DNA of 64,000 nt. Origin: Stomoxys calcitrans. Taxonomy: Eukaryota; Arthropoda; Insecta; Diptera; Muscidae. Positions 1 to 13,808 of this stretch are shown here, in pieces. The notes beneath the pieces were generated by a model. It saw nothing but the letters and a program-made list of their open reading frames with translations. It had not been told where the DNA came from and searched no databases. The translations under genes and the position numbers were made by a program. The DNA is taken from positions 70,994,707-71,058,706 of the forward strand of contig NC_081552.1 in the NCBI RefSeq assembly GCF_963082655.1. Direction: 5' to 3'. Numbering within the stretch: position 1 is the stretch's first letter; every line of letters begins with the position of its first letter.

Positions 1-300
1 CTTCTACAGCTTTAAAAGGTCACATCGGATGAAAGATATATATGGGAGCTATATCTAAATCTGGACCGATTTTTCGAAATCAATAGCAAAATGTTGTGAA
101 AATCGGACAACAAATGCGACCTGTACCTTGATTACAAGAATACATGGACAAACAGACGGGCATAGCCAAATCGAATCAGGAAGTGATTCTGAGCCGATCA
201 GTATACTTATTAATGGGTCTAGCTCTTCTCCTTCTTAGCGTTGCAAACTAATATACAAATCTATAATACCCTGTACCACAGTGGTGGTGTAGGGTATAAA
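1..300 (+). repeat. 3' end of a DINE/HINE-like repeat
   Basis: The stretch has the unit skeleton seen elsewhere in the window (tatatgggagctatatc, then ggaccgat, then an aaatcgga box). It closes with a hairpin-like terminus in which ATACCCTGTACCAC is followed by GTGGTGTAGGGTAT and then AAAA. That is the layout of the A and C family 3' ends but with a different hairpin sequence, so this is a diverged subfamily. Its 5' end lies outside the window. Confidence 0.6.
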
Positions 301-735
301 AATACCACACACCGACATTCTCAATCTAATGCTCTTGCATCTTTATGATGCGTGTGGGGCGACTAAGATCGCTCATAGTCTTAAGTGTTGAAAACATGGT
401 GTTCCTCCAGCTTTAAGCACTTTTCCATTCTGTTGGAGACTGGAAATGCAGCGCGGTAGAGGGATATATGATGCGCGACAAACTATGTACTGGGGAGAGC
501 AGCAATCCACAATAAGTCCACACTCAAAAAATGTTTAACCTCAACATTTGTTAAAATGAACTAAATTTTGGAAATTTTGAATTTCCTATAGCGTTAACGA
601 ATTGTATGCTCGTTACGAGTTTAATGATTTCATAACAGCTACGAAATTGTTTTTACATAGTATTAGTTCACCTATAACTTCCCACAAGTAAAATATGAAC
701 TAACGATCACTGAAACTGAAATTCAAATTATTGAA
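301..735. other. No gene recognised
   Basis: No coding signal or repeat recognised. It is AT-rich and non-repetitive within this window. Confidence 0.5.
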
Positions 736-1140
736 AAAACCTCTAATTGATTGGCCAGCGGACCGGACCATGCATTATAGGAAGAATTCTTATTTCGCCC
801 GAACCGTTCGTATGTGGAAACGACTTCCGGCTAATGTTTTTCCCGCCAACTATGAGATCCAGAGATTTGAGACAAATGTCAATAAACACTACATCCTTTT
901 CGTCGCATTCAATTTCTATCCCCTTACCATTATTTTCAAAAACCCTAGACCTTTGAGATGGGTGCACCGATTTAAGCGAAATTCTGTATGCCATCTTGTG
1001 GTACCACAAAAACGCGAAATTGGTATACAATTTTGGGGTCAAATAATCTGGGGTACGCCCCATCCCAAAACCCAACAGAGCGGATATGTTTATTGATTGG
1101 GACAATATTTGTATTTAAAAGTACAGTACAAATCTTACAT
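736..1140 (+). repeat. D-related repeat fragment
   Basis: The segment resembles 10170-10500. Both contain a run close to 'gagatgggtgcaccgattta', then a 'gcgaaatt' box, an 'aaataatctgggg' box, and a C-rich 'cccatcccaaaac' block followed by 'attgggacaatat'. Reading frames on both strands here are chance frames through the repeat. Confidence 0.6.
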
Positions 1141-1756
1141 AAAAAACCAGTAAGGAAGGGCAAAAGTCAGGCGGTGCCGACTGTACAATACACTACACCT
1201 ATCCAATTCCGAACCAATTTTGATGGACCTCGGCGAGCAAATATGTTCAAACTGTAAAAACTACGGTTGACAAATGACAACATTATGGCAAATAACCAAA
1301 AATCTGACGAACGTATATATGGGAGCTATATCTAATTCTGAACCGATTCCGAGCAAACTTCTCAGATAATGTGGTAGTCGTCGAGGAAATTGTTGTGCAA
1401 AGTTTCGGTAAAATTGGTCAATAAATGCGCTAGCAGTGGCTCTTAAAGTGAAAATCGGGCGATATACATATATGACAGCTATGTCTAAATCTGGGCCGAT
1501 TTCTATGAAATTCACCAGTAATATTGGGAGTCATAAGAAAATCCTTCCTGCAAAACTTCGACAGAATCGGATAACAAATGATCGATTTTTGCAATATTTC
1601 TCAAAATCAGACGAACATATATATGAGAGCTATATCTAAATCTGAACCGATTTCTAGCAAACTCCTCAGATAGTGTGGCAGTCGTCGAGGAAAGCATTTC
1701 GCAAAATTTTGGCAAAATTGATGAATGAATGCTGCGACTCTAGAAGTTAAATCGGA

Positions 1757-1895
<139 letters not shown>

Positions 1896-2054
1896 AGAGC
1901 TATATCTAAAACTGAACCGATTTCCATGAGATTCACGAATAATATTGAGAGTCAACATAAAATCCCTCCTGCCGAATTTTGAGAAAATCGTTTAACAAAA
2001 GACCATTTTATAGCAATATTACTGGAAGTCGGATGAACATATATATGGAAGCTA

Positions 2055-2290
2055 TTGGGTTGCCCAAAAAGTAATTGCAGATTTTTCATATAGTCGGCGT
2101 TGACAAATTTTTTCACAGCTTGTGATTCTGTAATTGCATTCTTTCTGCTGTCAGTTATCAGCTGTTACTTTTAGCTTGCTTTAGAAAAAAGTGTAAAAAA
2201 AGTATATTTGCTTAAAGTTCATTCTAAGTTTTATTAAAAATGCATTTACTTTCTTTTAAAAAATCCGCAATTACTTTTTGGGCAACCCAA
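2055..2290 (+). mobile_element. Mariner-type MITE, copy 1 (236 bp)
   Basis: The left end TTGGGTTGCCCAAAAAGTAA is repeated inverted at the right end (...ttactttttgggcaacccaa). TA dinucleotides at 2053-2054 and 2291-2292 are the expected target duplication. The termini resemble known mariner ends of the '...CAAAAAGTAATTGCGG' kind. There is no coding capacity. Two further copies lie at about 42220-42443 and 59017-59241. Confidence 0.88.
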
Positions 2291-2533
2291 TATATCTAAA
2301 TCTGAACCGATTTTGACCAAACTTTATGTATACTGTGGTAGTCATCGAGGAAAGCGTTGTGCAATATTTTGGCAAAATTGCTCAGCTAATGTGCTTGCAG
2401 TGGCTCTATGAGTGAAAATCGAGCGATATATACATATGAGAGCTATATCTAAATCTGAACCGATTTCCATGAAATTCACCAGTAATTTCGACAGTCGTAA
2501 AACATCCTTCCTGCCAAATTTCGTGAGAATCGG

Positions 2534-3333
<800 letters not shown>

Positions 3334-3408
<75 letters not shown>
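3334..3408. repeat. (TA)n microsatellite
   Basis: Right-hand remainder of the AT dinucleotide tract split by the transposon at 2727-3333. Confidence 0.95.
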
Positions 3409-3410
<2 letters not shown>

Positions 3411-4236
3411 AGTAAAAGCGTGCTAAATGTGGCCGAGCCGAATCTCACATACCCTCAACCATGGATCGCATTTGTTGAGTTCTTTTCCCGGCACCTCTTC
3501 TTAGGCAAAAAAGGATATAAGAAAAGATTTGCTCTGCTTTAGATTACATGTTGGAAACCTGTGTAATATGTCAGTCAATTCGAATAAGAATTGCGACCTT
3601 TGGGGGCTCAAGAAGTCAAATAGAGAGATTGATTTATATGGGAGCTGTATCGGGCTAAAGACCGATTCAGATCATAATAAACACGTATGTTGATGGTCAT
3701 GAGAGGATCCGTAGTACAAAATTTCACGCAAATAGGATAATAATTGCGCCCTCTAGAGGCTCAAGAAGTCAAGACCAAGATCGGTTTATATGACAGCTAT
3801 ATCAGGTTATGGACCGATTTGAACCATACTTGGCACAGTTGTTGGATATCATAACAAAACACGTCGTGCAAAATTTCATTCCAATAGGATAAGAATTGCG
3901 CACTCTAGAGGCTCAAAAAGTCAAGACCCAAGATCGGTTTATATGGCAGCTATATCAAAACATGGACCGATATGGCCCATTTAAAATACAATACCAACCG
4001 ACCTACACTAAAAAGAAGTATTTGTGCAAAATTTCAAGCGGCTAGCTTTACTCCTTCGGAAGTTAGCGTGCTTTCGACATACAGACGGACGGACGAACGG
4101 ACGGACATGGGTAGATCGACGTAAAATGTCGCGACGATCAAGAATATATATACTTTATGGGGCGAATATTTCGAGTAGTTACAAACAGAATGACGAAATT
4201 AGTATACCCCCCATCTTATGGTGGAGGGTATAAAAA
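3409..4236 (+). mobile_element. Family A HINE/DINE-like element
   Basis: Full-length layout. It starts 'caagtaaaagcgtgct', followed by a damaged version of the GC palindrome and ATACCC(T)CAACCATGG. The core consists of units with 'tatatg(a/g)cagctatatc'. Then comes an 'acagacggacggac' box, 'agaatatatatactttatgggg', and the 3' hairpin end 'cttatggtggagggtataaaa'. It is non-coding, and apparent frames through it are shared by chance among all copies. Confidence 0.82.
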
Positions 4237-5045
4237 TGAATTTGTGTTTGATTGTTTGTTTGTGGGTTTGTAAATTTTTTGTTCCGCATGGACTCAAAAA
4301 CGGCTAAACCGATTTCTTTGAAATTTTGATCGATATTGTGGGGAGTGGTCCGGAAGGAATAGGCCATATAATTTATTGATATCGGAGAAGGGGCGGATCC
4401 TCCCCCTTACCTTAAAATTTCGAATCCAAAATAAAAGTGAACCGATGGGGACAATATGGGACTCAAATAAAATGTGATCAGGAGTAGACTACGAATTTCA
4501 TATTAAAATTGGACCCAAGTTACTGGGGGCCCCCCAAAACCCCCTAAAATAGGTTGATTGAACGATAATGATAAAACGGGACTCTAATGAAAGGTATTCG
4601 GGAGTAGATTACGAAAATGGTCAGGAAGGAGGAAAAGGCTTTTTAGTTTGTTGATATTGGAAGGCGGCGGACTCTCCCCCGTTACCCCAAAAACACCACC
4701 TAAAATAAAAAGTGGACCGATAAGGACAATATGGGTATCAAATAAAAGGAAGTGGGGAGTAGAATACGAATATGATATTAAAAATTGGAATCAAGTATGC
4801 GAGGAATCGTCCAGCCCCAAAAACTCCCCCAAACAACCATATTGGACTCAAATGAAAGGTATTCGGAACTAGACTACGAATATGACATAAAAAACGAGGT
4901 CCAAGTAATTGGGGGTCGCCCCACCCCCAAATGGGAATGTAGTTCGATCATAGCTAGATGAGCCTCAAATTAAGGGTATTTGGTAGCAGATTACGAATAA
5001 GACAACAAACTTCATGTCCAAGAAGCTAGGTGGTGCTTTACCTTC
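4237..5045 (+). repeat. Family D repeat, copy 1
   Basis: Opens with 'gaatttgtgtttgattgttt', then 'gactcaaaaacggctaaaccg', then repeated blocks. Each block has 'gactcaaatgaaaggtattcgg', 'agtaga(t/c)tacgaatatgac' and C-rich 'ccccaaaaacccccc' boxes. The same order is seen at 11331 onward. No coding sequence recognised. Confidence 0.65.
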
Positions 5046-5660
5046 TAAAGTCGCCTCCAATAGTTTATTTACTGGACAACACTTTAATTTTCAAAAGTTT
5101 TACATGGTTTAATAAATAAGAATTGTCGTCATCGCGCCTAATATAAAGACTGGCAAATTAGTTCTTTACCACAGAGAATCGTTTAATATGGCAATTTGAT
5201 TTGATTTAAAAAGACTAAATTTCAACTATTCAATATAGTCAGTTATAGACAACTTACACATGATGACCAATGTTATAGGCGCTAAGCCGTTCCAAGCGAG
5301 TAGCAGCATAGACAAAGGAAATCTATTGACTCATAACAATATGTTCAAAAGCTCTAATAGATGAGAGAAATGTCAAATTCTCAGTCGTTTATATGTGATT
5401 GTGTAAGAATCCAGGCGACATGGAACGAATAACTTTTAAGTTATTTTATTAACATTTTGGGTATAAAAGTCTAAACCTTTCTCTTATCGATGGCAGCACT
5501 AACATTTAAATAGGCCCCATCTATTAGCTGTTTGCAAATGGAGCAACTGAATGGAGACGCCAACATGAACAAAGAGAGGGTAAAGTGGTAAAAATTGATC
5601 ATGCAGCATTTATCTTTGTTATGGCATCCCATCGGTCGTTACAATAAAGAAAAACAATTA
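5046..5660. other. No gene recognised
   Basis: AT-rich sequence without a recognised gene or repeat. Confidence 0.5.
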
Positions 5661-7888
5661 AAAAGGTGTTAAGTTCGGTCGGGCCGAACTTTGGATACCC
5701 ACCACATCGGGTATATATGTAAACCACCTTTCGTCAAAATCCGGTGAAAAATGCATACCTTATGCCCCATAGCAGCTATAACGAAATATGTTCCAATTTG
5801 GACCAAATACTTATAAGTACAAGTCATCTTTCAATTGTGTAAAAAAAATTGGTCTTTTAAGTAGCTATATCTAACAAATAAAAGCGTGCTAGGTTCGGCC
5901 GGGCCGAATCTTTTATACCCTCCACCATGGATCGCATTTGTTGAGTTCTTTTCCCGGCATCTCTTCTTAGGCAAAAAAGGATATAAGAAAAGATTTGCTC
6001 TGCTATTAGAGCGATACCAAGATATGGTCCGGTTTGGACCACAATTATATTATATTTTGGAGACCTGTATAAAATGTTAGCCAATTCGAATAAGAATTGC
6101 GCCCTTTGGGGGCTCAAGATGTAAAATAGAGAGATCGATTTATATGGGAGCTGCATCGGGCTATAGACAGATTCAGACCATAATAAACACATATGTTGAT
6201 AGTCATGAGAGGATCCGTCGTACAAAATTTCAGGCAAATCGGATAATAATTACGACCTCTAGAGGCTCAAGAAGTCAAGATCCCAGATCGGTTTATATGG
6301 CAGCTATATAAGGTTATGAACCGATTTGAACCTTACTTGACACAGTTGTTGAGAGTAAAAATAAAATACGTCATGCAAAATTTCAGCCAAATCGGATAGG
6401 AATTGCGCCCTTTAGAAGCTCAAAAAGTCAAGTCCCCAGATCTGTTTATATGACAGCTATATCTGGTTATGGATCGATTTGAACCATACTTGGCACAGTT
6501 GTTGGATATCATAACAAAACACGTCGTGCAAAATTTCATTCCAATCTTTATATGACAGCTATATCTGGTTATGGATCGATTTGAACCATACTTGGCAAAG
6601 TTGTTGGATATCATAACAAAACACGTCGTGCAAAATTTTATTCTAATCGGAAAAGAATTGCGCACTCTAGAGGCTCAAGAAGTCAAGACCCAAGACCGGT
6701 TTATATGGCAGCTATATCAAAACATGGACCGATATGACCCATTTACAATACCAACCGACCTACACTAATGAGAAGTATTTGTTTAGAATTTCAAGCGGCT
6801 AGCTTTACTCCTTCGGAAGTTAGCGTGCTTTTGACAGACAGACGGACGGACGGACGTACAGAGGGACGGACATGGCTAGATAGACATAAAATGTCGCGAC
6901 GATCAAGAATATATATACTTTATGGGGTCTCAGATGAATATTTCGAGTAGTTACAAACAGAATGACAAAATTAGTATACCCACCTCCTATGGTGGAGGGA
7001 ATAAAAAAATACCGATCATAACGACACGGATGTTGAAAATCCCAACATAAGTCAGTGTGTCAAATTTCACTGAAATCGGATTATAAATGAGCCTTTTATG
7101 GGGCCAATATTTTAAATTGAGATATCGGCCTATATGGCACCTATATCCAAATCTGGACCTATCTGGGCCAAGTTGCAGAAAAATGTCGAAGAGCCTAACA
7201 CAACTCACTGTCCCAAATTTCGGCGACATCGGGCAATAAATGCGCCTTTTATGGGCCCAAAATCTTAAATCGAGAGATCGGTCAATATGGCAGCTATAAC
7301 CAAATCTGGACCGATCTGTGCCATATTGCAAAAGTATGTCGAAGGGTTTAACCTAACTCACTGTCCCAAATTTCGGTGACATCGGACAATAAATGCGCCT
7401 TTTATGGGCCCAAAACCTCAAATCGAGAGATCTGTCTATATGGCGGCTCTATCCAAATCTGGACCGATCTGTGCCAAATTGAAGAAGGATGTCGGAGGGC
7501 CTTACGTAACTCACTGACCCAAATTTCAACAAAATCAGATAATAAATGTGGCTTTTATGGGCCTAAGACCCTAAATCGGCGGATCGGTCTATGTTGGGGC
7601 TATATCACGATATAGTCCGATATAGCCCATCTTCGAACTTAACTTGCTTATGAACAAAAAAAAAAGAATCTGTCCAAAATTTCAGCTCAATATCTTTATT
7701 TTTAAAGACTGTAGCGTGATTTCAACAGACAGATGGACAGACGGACGCACATGTCTAGATCGTCTTAGATTTTTACGCTGATCAAAAATATATATACTTT
7801 ATGGGGTCGGGTATGGATATTTCGATGTGTTGCAAACGGAATGACAAAATGAATATACCCCCATCCTTCGGGGGTGGGAATAATAAAG
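5661..7888 (+). mobile_element. Family C HINE/DINE-like element split by a family A insertion
   Basis: The left part (5661-5870) has the family C start: 'aaggtgttaagttcgg', then GGATACCCACCAC and 'gtgaaaaatgcataccttatg'. The right part (7007-7888) resumes at the expected place with 'cgacacggatgt'. It carries tandem units and ends in 'gaatatacccccatccttcggg', then 'ggtgggaataataaa'. Comparison with the uninterrupted copy at 59402-60150 shows that the sequence between the two parts is an inserted family A element. Confidence 0.8.
5871..7006 (+). mobile_element. Family A HINE/DINE-like element nested in a C element
   Basis: Starts 'acaaataaaagcgtgctagg' with the intact palindrome TTCGGCCGGGCCGAA and ATACCCTCCACCATGG. 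It ends 'ctatggtggagggaataaaa'. It contains several ~153-bp core units, including a local duplication around 6455-6650 where one half-unit is repeated nearly exactly. Confidence 0.85.
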
Positions 7889-8130
7889 TATAGGAATTTC
7901 GTTGCAGTTGTTTGCCGAATTATTTTTTAAATTTCCCACCCTAAGACGGATCTTAACAATAGGTGTTTCAGGTAGTTTAATTGGCTATCTTTGCCATGGA
8001 TAAAAATTTATTTTGTAGAGTGCGAATATCCAAGTTTGTGTTAAACTGTTAGAGGGGTGGGCTCAACGAATGTACACAGAATCAGAGCTATTGGAGGGTA
8101 GGTTACGTTAGAGAGGTGGCATTTTGCTAC
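7889..8130. other. No gene recognised
   Basis: No recognised gene. It may be flank of the SINE fragment that follows. Confidence 0.4.
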
Positions 8131-8275
8131 ATTTTGAAAGCGAAAGCGCAGTGGAGCGGGTTTGATTGAAAATTTAGCTCAAAGATAAGAAGCCTCCTTT
8201 TTATACTTTAGCTCAAAGATAAGAAGCCTCCTTTTTATAGTCGAGCCCAAGTGGCGTGCCGATAACCACAAATTT
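8131..8275 (-). repeat. SINE fragment with a short internal duplication
   Basis: Contains the SINE segment 'gcctcctttttata...cgagcc...tggcgtgccg' known from the fuller copy at 46195-46516. The piece 'ttagctcaaagataagaagc' plus 'ctcctttttata' occurs twice in direct tandem, at about 8175 and 8210. The tRNA-like head is absent. Confidence 0.6.
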
Positions 8276-8288
8276 TTTTTCGTTTTTT

Positions 8289-8376
8289 CACTCGATTCGT
8301 TCGCCAAGTCATTGAAAACAGCTGATTAATAAAGGGAAAATAATTGTTTTCAATGACTTGGCAAACGAATCGAGTG
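8289..8376. repeat. 32-bp inverted repeat with 24-bp loop
   Basis: Arm 8289-8320 (CACTCGATTCGTTC... to ...ATTGAAAACA) is the reverse complement of 8345-8376 with one mismatch. The repeat abuts the start of a family A element at 8377. Confidence 0.9.
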
Positions 8377-8935
8377 ACAACAAGTAAAAGCGTGAAAAGT
8401 TCGGCCGGGCCGAATCTTACATACCCATTACCATGGATCTCAATTGTCATTTTTTTTGCCCGATATCTCTTTATAGGCAAACAAAGGATAATGGATAAAA
8501 ATTGCCAAGCTGTTGGAGCTATTTCAGGTTTTAACCGATTCGGACCATGCTTGATTTGGCTGTTAGAGACCATAGTAGAAGTCATTGTGCAAAAGTCAGC
8601 CAAAATTGGATAAGAATTGAGCCCCAAAGTGGCTTAAGAATTTTTAATTGGGAGATCGGTTCATATGGGAGCTATATCAGGATATGGACCCAATGAGATC
8701 ATATTTGGTACGTATGTGGAAGGTCATAGGAGAAGTCGATAAAATAATGTTAAGCTTTATTCCTTCGAAAGTTGGCGTGTTTTCGACAGATGGACGGACG
8801 GATATGGCTAAATCGACTTAAAATGTCAAGACGATCAAAAATATACATATTTACATTGTTGGGTCTCAGATGAATATTTCGATGTTTTACATACGGAATG
8901 ACGAAATTAGTTTATGATTGAGGGTATAAAAAGAA
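8377..8935 (+). mobile_element. Family A HINE/DINE-like element, short
   Basis: Start 'caacaagtaaaagcgtg' with intact TTCGGCCGGGCCGAA. It has fewer core units than other copies, an 'agatggacggacggatatgg' box, and ends 'gattgagggtataaaa' (a decayed 3' hairpin). Confidence 0.8.
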
Positions 8936-9268
8936 AAAACTAATTTAGTGGTCTAGGCCGTAAATTTTTGTACTGAAGTCTTAATTGGATAATTATTCAC
9001 AATTGTTGCAACTATTATTGAAGGAATATCCGGTGATGAAAATTTTTTTCATATAATGCCATGGGTAAGCCGAAAATGCTTACCCATGTGCAACGGTGAC
9101 ATTAGAAAAGCCGAAAAAAAGGGGAAATTCGATTGAATTTAAAAAAATAGACAAAATATGCACATTGTCATGGGAATAAACACCGAGCATCACCAACAAC
9201 AAATTCAGCGCCATCTATTTGAGGATATAAATTAATTGAATAGCCAAGCAAACCCGAACAAAAAAAAA
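8936..9268. other. No gene recognised; one perfect small hairpin
   Basis: No coding signal. CATGGGTAAGC (9060-9070) and GCTTACCCATG (9078-9088) form a perfect 11-bp stem with a 7-nt loop. Confidence 0.5.
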
Positions 9269-10160
9269 AAACAAGTAAGAGCGTGCTAAGTTCGGCCGGG
9301 CCGAATCTTATATACCCTCCACCATGGATCGCATCTGTCGAGCTCTTTGCGCAGTATCTCTTTTTAGGCAAACAAAGAATAATGAATATGGACGGAGGAG
9401 GAGGAGAAGCTATATTAAGTTATTGTCCGATTCGGGGCTCAAGAAGCAAAATCGGGAGATCGGTTAATATGGGAGCTGTGTCAAGCTATAGATCGATTCA
9501 GACCATATTGCACACGTATGTTGAAGGCCATGGGAGAAGCCGTTGTACAAAATTTGTGCCAAGTCGGATGAGAATTGTGCTCTCTAGAAGCTCAAGAACC
9601 CAGATCGGTTTATATGGCAGCAATATCAGGGTATGGACGAATTTGGACATTACTTCTCATAAATGTTGGAAGTAATACCAAAACACCACGTGTAAAATTA
9701 CAGCCAAATCAAATAGGAATTGCGCCTTCTAAAAGCTCAAAAAGTCAAGACCCAAGATCGGTTTATATAGCAGCTATATCAGGTTATGGACCGATATGTG
9801 CAAAATTTCAGTCAAATCGGACGAGAATTGCGCCCTCTAGAGGCTCAAGAATACAAGTCCCAAGATCGGTTTATATGGCAGCTATATAAAAACATGGACC
9901 GATTTGGCCCATTTACAATCCCAACCGACCTACACCTATAGGAAGTATTTGTGCAAAATTTCAAGCGGCTATCTCTACTCCTTCGGAAGTTAGTGTGCTT
10001 TCGATAGATAGACGGACGGACGGACATGGCTAATTCCACTTAAAATGTGACGACGATCAAGAATATATACACTTTATGGGGTCTTAGACGCATATTTCGA
10101 GGTGTTACAAATAGAATGGCGAAGTTAGTATACCCCCATCCTATGGTGGAGGGTATAAAA
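9269..10160 (+). mobile_element. Family A HINE/DINE-like element
   Basis: Start 'aacaagtaagagcgtgctaa', palindrome TTCGGCCGGGCCGAA and ATACCCTCCACCATGG. End: 'cctatggtggagggtataaaa'. Core units carry the conserved 'ctagaggctcaagaa(gtcaag)' box. Confidence 0.85.
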
Positions 10161-11933
10161 AGAATGCGAGAGGTAGATACCCCAATTTTCAAAAACGCCA
10201 GATCTCGGAGATGGGTGCACTGATTTAAGCGAAATTTTGTATTCCACCTTATGGTATGGCAAAAACACGAAATTGGTGAAAAATGTTGGATTCAAATAAT
10301 CTGGGGGGACGACCCATCCCAAAACCGACCCGGGCGGACATGTTTACCGATTGGGTCAATATGGGTATCAAATGTAAGGTATTTAAGTAAGTGAGTACGA
10401 ACTTGATATACAAATTTCGTCCAAAGTGTCCCCCACCCCAAAAAATCCTCCAACAGGACTCTTTCAACGCTTTGGGCAATATTGGTATTTTAGGTATTTA
10501 AAAGTAGAGTACAAATCTGACATAAAAATGTATCCTTTTGTGTCTGAGGGGCACCCCCAACCCCCCCCGCACGTACATGTTTACCGATTGGGACAATATG
10601 GGTATCAAACGAATGGTATTTAAGTAAGTGAATACGAAATTGGTATACAAATTTCGCCTCAATTGTACGGGGGGTCCCCCACCCCCATATAACCCCCCTA
10701 GAGAACTCTTTCGCCGCTTTGGGTAATATGGGTATCAAATGAAAGGTATTTGAAAGTATAGTACAAATCTAACATAAAGCCTCCCCATCTCATCTAAAGA
10801 GAAGCCTCCCCACCCCTCAAAACCCCCACGCAGGGCATAGGTGTCTACGGGGCCTCCCCAACCCCAAAATCCCTTTAAACGGGCGCACCCTCCCTTTACC
10901 CTTTTTTTTAAATGTCAAATCTCGGAGATGAGTGGGGCGATTTAAGCGAAATTTGGTTTGTTTATAATAACTCAAACAGAAATTTGGTATCCTTATTTAG
11001 GGTGGGATACTAGGGGGAAATATAAATCAATAATAACAATATGTGGCTCAAATGAATGGTATTTGAGACCATATCACGAATCTGATATATGAGCGTCCAC
11101 TTCACCCCCCAAAAAACCGCATATATTTACCGTCCACAGCAATATAAGGCTCATATGAAAGGTATTTGGGAGTAGAACACGAGCATTATATCCACATTGG
11201 GGCGAAATATCTGAAAGGCCGTACCAGCACCCCAAAACAGGACTTATTTCCTGTCAGTATCAGTATAGGGCTCTGATAAAATAAGAGAGTAAAAGAAGGC
11301 GCAGCGGAGCGTGCCCTGTCCAGCTCGTCTTATAAATAAAATTGAATTTGTGTTTGTTTGTTTGTTTGTCGGTATGTTCCGTATAGACTCAAAAACGGCT
11401 GAACCGATTACCTTGAAATTTTCACAGATTGTGTAGGCTGGTCCGGAAGGAAACATAGGCTATATAATTTTTTGATATCGGAAGGGGGGCGGACCCTCCT
11501 CCTTACCACAAAAGTACAAACCAAAAATAAAAGTGGACCGATCGGGGCAGTATGTGACTCAGATGAAAGGTATTCAGGAGTAGAGTACGAATTTCATATT
11601 AAAAATTGTGGCCAAGTAACTGGCCTCAAAACCCCTTAAAATTGGTTTTTTGGACGATGATGACAATAGATTGCGAATATGGTTAGGAAGGAGAAGAAAT
11701 AGGCTTTTTAATTTGCTGATTTCCAAAGGTGGCGGACCCTTCCCCGTTTCCCAAAAACACCACCCCAAATCTAAAGTGGACCGATCGGGACAGTATGGGT
11801 ATCAAATTAAAGGTATTTGGAAAATAGAATACGAATGTGGTTTTAAAATTTGAGTCTAAATACCCATCGGGCCGCCCCAACCCCAAAATCCCACCAAACA
11901 GACATATTGGACGTTCATGTCAATATGGGCCTC

Positions 11934-12133
11934 NNNNNNNNNNNNNNNNNNNNNNNNNNNNNNNNNNNNNNNNNNNNNNNNNNNNNNNNNNNNNNNNNNN
12001 NNNNNNNNNNNNNNNNNNNNNNNNNNNNNNNNNNNNNNNNNNNNNNNNNNNNNNNNNNNNNNNNNNNNNNNNNNNNNNNNNNNNNNNNNNNNNNNNNNNN
12101 NNNNNNNNNNNNNNNNNNNNNNNNNNNNNNNNN
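11934..12133. other. Assembly gap (200 N)
   Basis: Exactly 200 N bases inside family D sequence. Flanking D blocks continue on both sides, so the gap probably reflects a repeat-induced scaffold join. Confidence 1.
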
Positions 12134-13539
12134 AAATGAAGGGTATTCGGGAGAAGATTACGAATCTGCCTTACAAAATCAGATCGAAGTATAGGGGGTC
12201 ACGCTACCCCCCAAAAACGGCTTAAATGGGCATATGACCCATTATGACTACATGGGACTCGGTTTTTTGTTTGTTCCCTAGAATCAAAAAAGGCTGAACC
12301 GCTTTTCTCAAAATTTTCACAGATTGTGTAAGTTTATCTGGAAGGAAACATAGGACATATAATTTTTAGATATTGGATGGGGGCCGTCCCTCCCCCTTAC
12401 CCCAACAACGCCATCCAAAATCAATAGCGGACCGATAGGCACAATATGGGTATCAAATGATAGGAATTGGAGACTAGAAAACAATTATCGTAATAAAATT
12501 TGGGTCCAAGTACCCAGAGGGCCTCCAACGTTCATGCCATTATGGGCCCCAAACGAAAAGTATTCGATAGTAGATTACAAATATGGCATAAAAAATTAGT
12601 TCCATGTAATGGGAGGTCGCCCCATCCCCATCAAATGAAGGGTATTTGGGAGTAGATTACGAAAATGACATTAAAATTTGTGTTCATGTACCCCCAAATG
12701 GGCATATTTGCCGACATGTCTATATGAGACTCAAATGAATGGTATTTGGGAGTAGATTACGAATATGACATTAAAATTTGTGTTTAAGTCAAGGTGGCGC
12801 TTTCCTTCCAAAAATAAGGTTGATTGACCCATTATGACAATATGGGACTCAAATGAAAGGTAATTGAGAGTAGAAAACGAATTTGAAATCCAATTTTGGA
12901 GCCAAGTGATTGGCGGTACGCCCTAAAGCGCTCCCTAAAGTGAATTTCATTTCCAATTATGGCAATATAGATTTCAAATCAACGGTATTTGGGAGTAACG
13001 AACGAATTTGATATCCATTTTCAGGGCAGCGTGCCGGTGGCCGCCCCAGCCCCAAAACTCTCACAGTCAAAACAATACAAGGTTTCTATTGTCGGGGCCG
13101 AGTGCCTAGGGCGCCGTCCAAAACCCGCCAAATGGGTATATTGACCAATCGCGACAATATATGTAGAGCTTAATCAAAAAGTGCTTGAGATTTCTCTCGA
13201 ATTTTATATCCAATTGAAGAGCCATGTGTTTGGGGAACTGCCCCACCCGAAAACACCCCCTTTTATATAAAAGCTATTTGATGTTTTAATTGATTGATTT
13301 TCGGGAAATTGATGCTCATTTTCGGGACAAAGTCCCTGGGATTCATCCCACCTTCAAACAGAATTTATTTACCGATCATGCCATTATGGGGCTCATATAA
13401 AATGGATTTGAAATTCGAGCACGAATCGTATATTTACATTAAGGGCCAAATGTCTCTCTAAATCGGAAAAAATTACAAAAACGATAATATAGGACTCAAA
13501 AGAAAGGTATTTAGGAGTGAGGTAAACATTTAGCCAAGA

Positions 13540-13808
13540 GCAGAGAAGGGGCACACTTCTCGACACATCAATGAAAGATTTCCGATTCAAGTTTAAACTC
13601 AATGACAAGGGACTTTTTTTTATAGCCGAGTCCGAATGGCGTGCCGCAGTGCAACACCTCTTTGGGGAGAACCTTTTACATGACCATGCATGGCAAATGT
13701 CGCCAGCATTAAGAGGCGATCGCCACCGCTTTCAATTTTGCCCGATGTTATCGCCAGGATTTGAACGCAGGCGTTCAGCGTTATAGGCGGACATAGGCTA
13801 CAGTGGCA
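13540..13808 (-). repeat. tRNA-derived SINE, decayed copy inside D
   Basis: Read on the - strand it has a tRNA-like head with B-box-like 'cgttcaaatcctgg', then 'cgacatttgccatgcatgg', 'ggtgttgcactgcggcacgcc' and 'cggctataaaaaaaagtccc'. It aligns in order with the better copy at 46195-46516. The A-box half is damaged. Confidence 0.7.
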
